Below are positions 24,901-36,900 of a DNA stretch of 64,000 nucleotides, in pieces; the stretch's first letter is position 1, and each line of letters begins with the position of its first letter. Location of the stretch: the NCBI GenBank assembly GCA_018881555.1, contig JACAXG010000007.1:944643-1008642 (forward strand), written 5' to 3'. Position numbers and translations under genes: made by a program. The notes below the pieces were generated by a model. It did not search any database. It was not told the DNA's origin and saw only the letters and a list, made by a program, of their open reading frames with translations. Source of the DNA: Amblyornis subalaris (taxonomy: Eukaryota; Chordata; Aves; Passeriformes; Ptilonorhynchidae).

Positions 24901-27900
24901 AGTGATATGATTAGGAAGAGCTGCTCGTTTCCATTTACTGGGGCACTACTCACCCTCTGAGGTGATGGGGCACAATTCAAGTTCTTTATCCCATAAAAAA
25001 AAAAATTCAAAAAGTGGAACCTAGTCATAGAGTTAATTAGATTTTTTCCAACCACAGGTTATTATCCAACGGGTTTTCATAGGATTATCTTCATCTGCTA
25101 GTTAAAGNATATTTCTCCAGTGGCTCACAGAATGAAAAAATGAATGGAATTTAATGCAATGAAGATAGTTGTCTGTCCTCTAGGGTAGTGTTTTTGCTTG
25201 GCAATATTGCCAGGCTTTAAGGTTTTCTGCTGGCATTTAAAACTACATAATTAGTGGACAAATAATCCAAATAACCACAGAAGTTAGAGGTGTACACGTC
25301 TGACAACAAAATAGTGTGACTATAATACCCTGTAAGTGTTAAATCATGCTGGGGCTTGAGGTTTTGTACATACTTGAGAAATGAAAGTGGTTTAAGAACT
25401 AAAGCTGGAGGATCGTGTTGTGAATAGGGCACGCCCAGATGACTTGGCTTAGGTGCCACAGCCCATTATCAATTTTCACATTGTAAAACAATCTGGTAGT
25501 TACTTGTACATAACCTACATAAATGCTTCTTTGAATCATTCAATATTATAGCATTCAGATTTGCTTGTCTCTTTTTTCATTGCCCTTTTTTTTTTCTTTC
25601 CCAAAAGTGTTTTAGGCAACCAAATTGATATGTGGAAATCAAATCTTATTTTTTGTTATTAGGAAAAAGAGATACTTGTCTCTTTCAATCCCCTTTAAAG
25701 AAATGAATTAGTACATATGATTTAATTTAGTTAATGAAGTCTAATGCTTGCCTCCAGGAATTNAAAAATTACATTTATTGTATTCTTGATGATACTGAGA
25801 TCTCCCGGGTGAGCAACTGTGTATCTCGATCTTTGTCCGTGTCAGTCTTTGCCTGTGTTTTATTGATGCAAGTTAAACACTGGCAACAAATGGATTTGAT
25901 GGTGCTTTTATGAAAACAAGAAGGAACTGAAACTGGCTCATTAACTTTTCTCTGTTTCCTGTTCAAGAAAACTGTGATATCAATGCGTTCTGGAAATTTT
26001 TTTTTAAAAAGAATTATGTGGAAATTTCTAGTACTTTAGGTGTGATGGGTAAAAGCTGGGTTGCTGTTGTTGGGACAGTGTTGCAGAGATGTGTAATTTT
26101 GGGGGACAGATGAGTTTGTTATCAAATAAGGTGCATTTAATCAAGCAGGTGTCTCTAAACTTTAGCTGTTGGGCATCTGCATTTCTTTTTTCNACCTTGA
26201 CCACAACAGCAGTGGGTGTTCGCTCTGACTTTTTAATTTCTACTGTCTTTGGGAAATGTTGCCTTCGNTTTGCACCCCCTGAGCTACAGATTGGGGACTG
26301 CTGTAATAACCATTGATTCTTCAGCTGCCTAAAGTCTGTTTGACTTAGAAAGACCAGATGAGGTTTTTAGAGCAGCTCAGGTCTCTTGAGTCAATGTGTA
26401 ATGGGCACTCTTTCAACTGGGTAATTAGGGGGAAATGNTGCGAGCTTTTCCCTCACATTAACTGCATAATTAGGTCATACTTTCTGAGGCAAAAGTATGT
26501 CAAAGTATGTCACAGTCAGCTCTGTATATGATCAGCAGATGTTAAAATAGGTTNTAAGGATCAGAGAGTCAAGCTGATATAACAGTTAAAATTGTAAATT
26601 TGTGAAAATGTGGACTGATTGTGCAAAATGAGTATGATCTTGTTAGTTCTGCGTATTAATATTTTCTGTTTCTCTGTGAAAGAAAGGTTTTCCCACTTAA
26701 GGCATACTGTACCAGAGAGCTTGGCTAGAAAACCATTTGAGTTTAGAGATTGATTTGATCTCGGTGATATGTGTGCTAAAAAGCAGGAGTTTTCACCAAG
26801 GCTTCTGTGTTGTGCATCAGAAGAGATATTTGTTTGTTTGTTTTCGTATGAGACTGAAAAACTTCATTTACCATTTTGTGCAGTTTCTGTCTGGATTTAT
26901 TTTTGGATTGTGACCTAGGGGTGAAATGCCTTTCAGATTTAATATTTTGTATGCAACTGTCTTATTTGCCAAGTTTTACTGATTTGCTTAGAATGCTGTA
27001 ATTATTTTGGGAGTTTTTTACTGCTTTTTAATATGTACTTCAGCAGCTGTTCAGTACTGTGTGGATTGGTTTTGCAAAAAGCGCATGTTTGAGAAACTGT
27101 AAATGTTCCAAGGGAATGTTGAAATAGAATTAGAAACTCTTTTCCTACTATTTGTTTAGACCCAAAGGCAGAAACACGACTGTATATTATGGTGAATGAC
27201 TTTGAATTTCACGTGTACAACCGCTCTGAGCTTTATGGACAACTTCAAGAACTATTTGGCTTGGATCCCACGATAATCCCAGCAAAGAAAGATGATGAAA
27301 GAGCACAAGTAAATGGGAGGCAGAGAACACATACCAATCTTGAAAGGTAAATTATTATTCATTTTGCTATTTTGTCAATGCTTTGTTCTGCAAAGTGCTG
27401 AACTAATTGGGTAATGTTTTGTTAAGTATGCTCTGGAGGCCAAAGGAGGGAAGCACAGCTCAGAGAAATTGCACTGACAAGCCTGACAGTCTGAATATTT
27501 TTCCTTTCCACAGACTTCATACCATAATAATTAAAAAACACAGCCAAACAAACCAAACACTCTTGTTTAATGATCAGAGACAGGTTGAAAAATCTATTTG
27601 AAATACAGCGTGGAAAGGAAGCATGTGTCGAAGAGGATTATGCTGGCAGAATAATAATGCTTTTGCTCAGTGGAAGTAACAGCTGCTCAAGACATCGAAN
27701 AAGCAAAAAGATGCGGGGATCTGTATGGTCTTGTGCATGGCTGCACAAACTTTCTTGTGTTAATTCCCCTTTTTGGGGTACCCCAGAAAACATGGTGTGG
27801 GTTAATAAGGAGCTCTACGTGGCTTATATGCAGTGCAGTCAGATGTTCAATAATCAGCCTCTCTTTGGGCAGGATCACACCAAACTGATTTACTGTCAGG

Positions 27901-30900
27901 AGCAGAGAAGATGTAATGAGTCTTGAGTCCTTCCACTGCTGCTGGCCAGTTACTAAATTACAGAGTGGGCAGCTGCAGGATGCTGTGGCAGACCTGAGTT
28001 TGAGTAAGGGCTGTGCCTCCCAGCCAGTCTCTTTGTGTTTTTATCTCAAGCCCTTACTNACAGGCACAGGAAGGATTTCTGCCTTTGAGGAGGACGTGTC
28101 CTGGGAAATGAAAAATCCCGTGCCTCAAAAGGAGTANTTAGAATAGGCCAAGATCCCTTGAAGAAGATGTATTTAACTGTTNCTCTGAGTTAAACAAGGC
28201 ATGCTTGTTTCCTACCTGTGTAGCATCCAGGGTGTAGCTCCATGTGCTTCCTGCTGTTCTTCCAGGCTCGGGAGGAGCTGGCAAGTAGTCTGCTGGCAGG
28301 CCCCTTGCAGGAGGCACCCCTCTGGGGAAGGAGAGTTCCCTAAGATGTGAAGACCTCTAGAAGAAAAGTTTGGTTGGTTCTTCTGCAGAAAAGACAAAAT
28401 AATAATCCCCCTCTTTTATTTTTCTTTAGTGTTAAAGTAAAAACGGAATCTCAAGACCCCTCTTCCTCATGGAGATCCCTTATTCCAGTCATTAAAGTCA
28501 ATGTGAGCACGGTAAGTGGAAAGAGTCTGATAATGAAAATATTTATCAGTATTTGCTTAAAGATGACACTTGCCATTCATTTTTCTTATACATTGTAGTT
28601 GAGGTTTTTGTTCACCTTCATGCTTTAAAAAAGCAACAATTACACCATCAGCACTCCCCGGACACAGTCACGAATCCTGCAGGTGCTGATGGAAGCACAG
28701 TTATGTTCTCAGTTTTGGGAAATACTTGTGTCTTAGACTTGTAATGATTTCAAGAATATCACCAAGTAATTAAATTATGGGTGTTGGACAGTATGGGATG
28801 AGTTGGGTTTTTGGCAGGTGTTTGGGGTTGTTTTATTTTTTTTTTTTTTTTCTTTCCTGCATGATTTAATAGGGATATTTGGACACATTCCTTGGAAGTT
28901 GATGTTACCTCCCCCCAAAAACCCTCCAAACCCCCAAACTAACAACATCAAAAAAATCCCCCAGGGAACCTGTTATTGAGGTGATTAGGAGAAAAAATTC
29001 AGAGTTTAACATGTAAGGTAGTATTTTTAGATATGCACGGATTATGGCCAGAACTTTTGTCCACAGTCCTAATTTGCATATAAATGGTTCAACTGCATTC
29101 TTATAGGTAAATATACACTTAAATATGAGAGATCAGTGTATAATGAGTAATGGGGTTTGTTTTTTGATANAGGGTCGCTTGGCATTTGGGAATCACTATC
29201 AGCCACAAACACTTTGCATTAACTTTGATGATGCCTTTTTGACATACACCACAAAACCACCTTCAAGCCACCTTGACCAGTTCATGCACATCGTGAAGGG
29301 AAAATTGGAAAATGTCAGAGTCATGCTGGTTCCAAGTCCAAGATATGTTGGTCTTCAAAATGATGAGTAAGTTTGGAGTATTTTTGTATCCATATTATTT
29401 TATTATTTATTTTAAGAAGACAAGAGAGAGAATGTTGGTTGGGCTTCAATTTCTTTATTTTACTCAGTGCGTTTAGACAGTTGGCATTTCTACCACTCTC
29501 AAAGTTTTAAGTTTTGGATCTTTGAAGGAATTTCATTTATGGAGAAAAGCACTGGTTTTCTGTCTCAGTCTAGGTTTGTATTTTTGTATGTGTGTTCTGC
29601 TCTATGGTTAAACATAGAATCACACAGTAGTTTGGGCTGGAAAGGTTCTTTAAGGGTCGTCTAGGTTAACCGTTCTGCAATAAGCAGGGTCATCTTCAAG
29701 TAGATCAGGTTGCTCAGTGCCCTGTGCAACCTGGCCTTGAATGATTCCAGGCATGATTCCCGTGTTCAACTTCTATTTTCCTTCTCTCAGGTACTAGAGC
29801 TGTACCGAGGCTTTGGCAGCACTAAATTTCTAGCTTAAATGCAAGGTTTAAGGTGTTGACTTCAAATAGTGGAAATCACGTTATCTTTTGAAGACAGACT
29901 GCTGATTCTTTTACCTCAGTGTATTCTGCAGAAGCAGGGTTAGGCAGCTTGAACAAACTGAAGTCAGTCAAACACAAGCCTGAGTGCTTGCGTGAAGTAG
30001 TAAAACCAACTGTACATCATTTGTCCGTACCTTAATTGGCTTTCTATCAGCCAAATCCTGCTGTCTATAATATGCCTTTATGTTTTTTAAAGGGCATTCT
30101 GTGGATGTGTACAGAATATTACTCTTCCAATATGACGACAAAGGAAATTTCTGCAACTAATATTGAAAACAAACAAGATTAAAATAAAATAGGATTAAGA
30201 TACTCGAATTATTAGCTTTTCCTTCTGCTTCCTCTAAGTATTTTCTTTATGTGCTCTTCCCATCCCTGCAGCTCCTGNTGGCTGAAGGATGGCATCTATT
30301 GCACAAAGTGTGCTCTAATTTACTGGGTGGAATCAAAAAATTGCCCAGTTCACTGGAAGTGGAGACTGTTTGACTCTTCACAGCCTGCCCTCGTATGCTT
30401 TTTTGGCTTAAAATTTCAGCTGGGTGTTTTAACTTTCAGAAATTCCTGCAGGCAATGAATATATAAAAAACAGCCAAGTGACTTGATGAAATTTGCAACA
30501 GACAGACTAATCAATACAAACATCAAAATTTCACCTTGAAAACTGTCATCTTATATTACAAACACCCATTTCAACACCTTCATCACTCTTTGCAAATAAG
30601 TCCTCCGAAATCCAGGGAAACAAAAAAAATTTGCTGGGAAAAGCAGGTCAAAGTAGAACAAGGTTGGAACAAGCAGGCTCAAAGTGGTAGTTCAGGATAG
30701 ATANTAGGGAATAATAATAATGGCATTATCATTTGTTGCCAGTATCTGGTTTGTATTAAAGTATTTCATCTTTCACTGCTATTGTTACTCTCAAAGTAAA
30801 CTTGATTTCAAGATTCCTGCTCTATTGCTTTTGAAGAACTTCTGGTCTCTGTGTCTACTGTCTTCCATGTTTTCCTAGATTTCCTGCCTTTGAAATGAGA

Positions 30901-33900
30901 TGTGGTAAAATGGGCAATGTGCTTCTCACAGGTCACATTCTTAAACTGTGTGTTTCTGTCACAGGAATTGTCCTTTTTTGTTAAGAAGGGGCAACTTATG
31001 AAAGTGGCTGAAAAGCTGCAAAAGTGTCTTTTGCAGTAAAACTAGAATTTTCACATTATAATAGTATTGCTACTTTAGAATATATTAATATGTAAATCAA
31101 CCTGTGGTGACACCATGAGAAAGCGTTTGTAATATACCAATATAAGAGTGTTAGGAGAAGTGTTTAGTCTATTAGTTTTATCACTTAGATCCTTTTATAT
31201 TGAGGGAAGTGTTATGGAGGCAGAACAGCTTTTTTTCTTTTTTTTTGATTAACTAATGGTCTAATTACTGAATGTCTTGTCCCTTTGGTTTAGAGTGCTA
31301 TTTTAGTGAGAAAACAATTAGCAGGTGAAAGAACAATATAGGACAAGGAGAAAGGAACTCTTGATGGAAAGAAGCACTAAAAGTAAAACTTTAGTGGTTT
31401 ATAATACCTGACAAGTATCTTTGTGGAGAGGAACCTGGTATCTTCATGCTTGAGTTAACTAAACTTNTAAGTTATTTGATGTAATAATTATAATAATAAT
31501 AGCAACATTATGATCAAGGTGTTTGAGTTTTTTTTTTCTCAAATCATTATGCAAATCCATTATGCTTAATATGTTGCATTTAAAATTACTTGAATTCATA
31601 AAGGTTAATCTCAGCACGTGGATTTTTACTCTTTATCTTTGCACTATTTCATTGCAGACCACCGAGGCTGATGGGTGAAGGTTTTGTTGTAATGCAGTCC
31701 AATGATGTTGATATCTATTACTATATGGATGAACCAGGTACATTCTGTTAAATACAAAGATAATTTCTTTTTTTTTCATGGTGAAAAATCTCTGTGCTGA
31801 AAGAGTTAGTGTAATATTTTGGAGCCAATAGAAGCATTCATAAATATGCTTTTGCTCTGGCTGCCCTTAAAGTATTGCATGAATATTGAACAAAGATAGC
31901 ACATTTGATAATGGTGTGTACTGGTGTAGGATAGGTGGCAATTTTGGATCATTTTTGGTCATATTTTTTGGCCTTCCATTGGAAGTCTGCATTGAATTCT
32001 GTCTTGATATTTACATACTGTAGCAGTCTCAAATGAAACTGATATCAGGACACTTTAATTGTCTTGTGCTTAAGCAAACATTTTTCATGCTAATTTGAAG
32101 CAGCTTCCTTTAATAATCTGTTTATTATTTTATGTAATACAGGTCTTGTACCAGAGGAGACAGAAGAAAGTAATGATGGAGAAGCCAGCAATGAAGACAG
32201 CAAATTACAGGATCTGCCGCCNTGCTGGGGTTTGGACATTGTGTGTGGAAAAGGGACAGACTTCAACTATGGACCTTGGGCTGATAGGCAGAGGTATGAC
32301 CATGATCTACAGCTTTAGTTTTAATCTTTAATATTTAGTATTACTGAGAAGACTTTCTAAGNTTTCCATCATGTGATTGCTCAGACTTCTAATTTGTGTG
32401 GGTTGGGGTAGACTAAGTCTGAAAATCTGCCACAATGGTTTAAGATTAGTAAATTCGTTGGTGTTTATCTTGTTTGCCTTCCAGAGCTGGGATCACTCCA
32501 TGAACTTTCATTGTTAAATTAATAGATTGTGTTCCCTTTTTTGTGAGCGAAGTAGTTTTCCTNTTTATCAAGCGCTACATACCTAAAGGTTTAACTTGTT
32601 AGTTGGTGATCTGTAGGATCATATGGGAATAAAGTGCATATTGATGAGGAAATTTTAGAGAAGTAGAAATCTGGCTGTGAAAATAATGAGGGAGGAATAA
32701 TTTATCTCTGCTTAGCATAATCAACTACTTGATGTTATCACCAAAGTATTTATTATCTAGTTATTTTAATGCAAAATATAAGACTAGAGTTCTACTGTTC
32801 TTCCCTTAGCCCTGGATGTTTTGCACATGAGTATTTCTGGTGAGGACAATAGGATTGTTTAGAGAGGAAAGGACTATTAAGTAAAGGTGACATAATCAGT
32901 GCTTTCCCTCTTTTCCCCTATTAATTACAGGCTGGTACTTGGCCTTCACTAATTCTCCTGTGAAACTGTTATGAGTAACTGTCTCTTAGGAGTGTGAGGA
33001 TGGCAGCTCAAAGAGTAGTCATTAGATGTGATAGTGAATTTAAGAGAAAATGTCAGTTTCTAGAACCCTTTGCTAGAAACATGAGGTCAGTGAATCATTA
33101 ATGATACTTTTAGTACTCCAAAGAAAGCTTGCCCTATAATGGTATGCTTTTTATAATCTTAACTGGCTTGGCAGAAGTCAGTTTAGTGCACATGCAGGGT
33201 TTGTAGAGTTCATAGATACATACTGGGAACAGTTTTGCATCTTGCTATGGACAGAACATGGAATTTTGGAAACTTGAAAGCTGCTACAAAAGTCAAGTGC
33301 TGGGTGCAAGAAAGACTTCTACCCCCTTGAGACCTACGTAAGCTCTGCTGCCTGTGCTTGGTCTGTGTCATATATTTCATGGCATATTCAGCTATAAATC
33401 TGTAGAAATGTGGCTTCCATTCTGAGATCCTAAAGTTTTGTATTTTCTTTATTTCTGGGCGTTACATCAATTATGTATGTACAAACCAAAGCATAAATAG
33501 ATTACTTCCTACTGTGGTTTTGTAGCAGATTTTCTATCCCAAAGATTAGAAATAAGAAGAAAACCATTGATTGTTTGCTTTCAGAATTAAAATTTATGGC
33601 TTTTGTCCAAGAGTAACTTCTTGTCATTGACACTTTTGGAGATTTCAGTAATGAGTTGGAAGGCTCCCATAATGAAGATTTTAAACAAACATTCTTCCAT
33701 ATCACATCCACTGGTTGTCTAAAGACTCATCTAAAAGGAAAATAGATAAATGAACCAACTAGATGCATAAATATAGATCTATATTTCGTCTGTGAACAAA
33801 ACCCAGTTCTTTTTTTCTTCTTCCCCACTAGGGATTGCTTGTGGAAGTTTTTCTTCCCACCAGACTACCAAGTTATGAAAGTCTCAGAAATTGCTCAGCC

Positions 33901-36900
33901 TGGGAAACCAAGACAGATCCTTGCTTTTGAACTGAGGATGAATATCATTGCAGATGCCACCATTGATTTGCTTTTTACCAAGAATAGGGTAAATAATGAA
34001 ACCTTATCAAGAAATGAACTTGTCTACTGTGGTTGCACTGTGCTTTTTGGTTGTACATAGGTTTACTTGTCTCAGGTATTTATTACAGAAATATGGTTTT
34101 AAAAGCTGGGTGATTTTTGTGTTAGATTTTATAATTATAAGCAAACCCTTCAAAGAGAAATATCTTCTGAGAGGCATTAAAGTTTCTTTTAAGCCTTAAA
34201 GGTAGATCTTAAGCCATGCCAGCTCTTACAGTCTCAGGGATTCATGATCTGGACACTTCCTGTGCAATCTTAAGTTATGATGAAGCTCATCGTGGCAAAA
34301 AACCCATTTCTTATGATATTGAATGAATATCTAATATTACTGGAGAGATGATGTTGGGGGGTACAAAAGTTGTATGTGTAGGGATTTGGATTTTTTTTTT
34401 CCTTGTTGCTACCCATATAAATGGGATATTGCATCACTTCATTGTACACCTGTTTTGTTCTTTTTTTGAGGGACTGAAAGGGTTAGAAATGTAGTGTTAG
34501 AAATGTATATTAATCTGCCTTCCCAGGCCTTGGCCCAGAGTTTCTTACGCTTGTTTCTATTAGTGGACTTCAGTCAGCATTTTTTAAGCCTAAAAGCGAT
34601 GTTATTTGGTATCAATGCATATTGATANTTCATTAGTGATTTTTCTGAAGGCAAGAAAGAATTTAATCATCAGGTACCTTAGTCAGGGTGTGGTTGATGA
34701 CAGCCAGAGGCATCANTCCGCTGTTTGATGCAGCAAAGCTAGAAATAATGTGTGGACTGTTTTCCTTTCTTGCAATGCAGGAAACTAATGCTGTACATGT
34801 AAACGTTGGTGCAGGATCCTATTTGGAAATAAATATTCCCATGACAGTAGGTGAAAATGGTGAGTTAAGGCTAATTTGTTTCCCTAATATTTTTCCTGGA
34901 CATTTATCTTAATTCCTCTGTGTGTGAATGTTTTTTTCGTGTTTTTCCTTTGTAATCTTGAGAGGTATATTCCTATGTAAAGGAACAAAAATACTTCCTG
35001 GTGCAGTTCAGTGCAAGATATTAAGGTGTGTATCCATTAGGATACTTCTTGTTAGTGGACTGCTGATGAAATCCCTGGTGAAAATTATTTAAATATTGGT
35101 GTAGGTTTTGTGTCTGAATGATTATTTGATAACTTTTGTTTGCCAGGCTATTCACCCACCATCAAAGGGCAGCTCCTGCACGTGGATGCCACCAGCAGTA
35201 TGCAGTACAGGACTCTATTGGAAGCAGAAATGCTGGCTGTAAGTGGGCATTAACAAGCACAAAGCTTCAGTCTCTAGAGGATTTTTGATAAAGAACATAT
35301 TTCTTTTTCCATGGAGCAGTCTTGAGTTTCTTAAAGCAGCAAAATGCCTTATTAATGTATTTTGCAAGACCTTAATGTGTAANGAATTTATATATACACA
35401 CATAACTGTACATGTGGGTAACTTTCAGTGACTTGGTATATAAATTATGTATTTACAAATGTTACCTCATTTACTATGTAGCCACANGTTCATAGAGGCT
35501 TTGCCTTGGTAAACAACTATACTCGCTAGCTCTGCTAAAGGATATGTGTGCACAAGTACTTAAAAGTACTGAAGTGTGCTTTAACTACTTGAGACAAATT
35601 TAATACTGCATTATTCTTTTGTTTGCTTAATACTTCACTTCTGCAGTACTGTAATTCTGTAGATTACCCTTCTTATTGCTTTTTAAATGACCCTATTAGA
35701 GTGGTGTTTTTAATGTTTAAATTTGAGCAATATATCAATGGTCTATTAGATAGAGCAATACTCTCTTCTGGAGAATTTTCTTTGGTGTATTGTGGAAAGT
35801 GACGCTTTTGATGAAAACTTTGCTTTTTAAATTGCTTGGTATATCTACAGCAGCAAGTATATCACAAATTTGTAGTATACCTTTCCAAATAAATGAATAC
35901 ACTANCACTTGACCTTCAAACACAGAAGGAGAAAGAGAGACTAAATTATTAAGGAACTGGAAGGACCTTCTGTTCATCCCAGCAGGAAAACAGTTTTAAT
36001 TATTCAGCAGGGTACATATGTGAAAACTGCTGAGATACAGGGTCAAGTATTGTCATCCTGATGCTTTGATATCTTGTCCACAGTTCCATATTAATGCCAG
36101 CTATCCCCGGATATGGAACATGCCACAGACATGGCAGTGTGAGCTGGAGGTTTATAAAGCAACCTATCATTTCATCTTTGCTCAGAAGAGCTTCTTCACA
36201 GGTAACCTCTTCACTAAATAAGTTACATGTTAAATAGTCTTTCTTTGGGATTTCTTTTCAAATTCTANTGAGTTGTGCAAGGTCAGGTTCTCTGATTTCA
36301 CGTATTTAGGGCAACAAATTGTTTCTGAGGACAAAGTTCCTGATGCCTATAAAATGTCTAAGTACATGATATTCTTACATTTGAGTAGAGATACAAATAA
36401 TTTAATTTTCTAACATCTAAATAAATTTGNTTTTCAGTAAAGTGATTTGAAATTTAAATGTTATTAGAACTCTTATCACAGCTACCGATTTGTTTAATAT
36501 TTGTCACGCAGGATGTTGATTTCTCTGATATCTCTCTTTGCTTGGCTGATTGTCAACTACTTGGGCTTTGGGTTGTGTCTCTGTGGCTGACAGATGANGA
36601 GAAAAAGTAATTTGCTCCTCAGGATTCTGGCTGTGAGGAAAAAGGCAATACAAGGTGATACAGCACCACCCAACTGTTGCTGGACCTTCCAGCTGCAGTA
36701 ATGGAAAGAATACAGCCCCATCAATGTGGTGCTGCCTGGGCTAATTAGCCCTGCTGGGAAGAAGGTTTAATTAGTGCAGACATAGTGCCATGCTAATAAA
36801 GTTATCCACTGAGTGAGGCCAGAGCTGTTATCTGTGTAGTGCCACGGTGCCCAGTGTAATCTGCTGGTGTGTTCAGAGCNGACATGAACTTCTACAACAC

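Noticed and set aside
27570..27926. 118-codon open frame in intron 6
   Set aside because: No recognisable domain, ambiguous base inside, overlaps other frames, and no phase-compatible exon boundaries.
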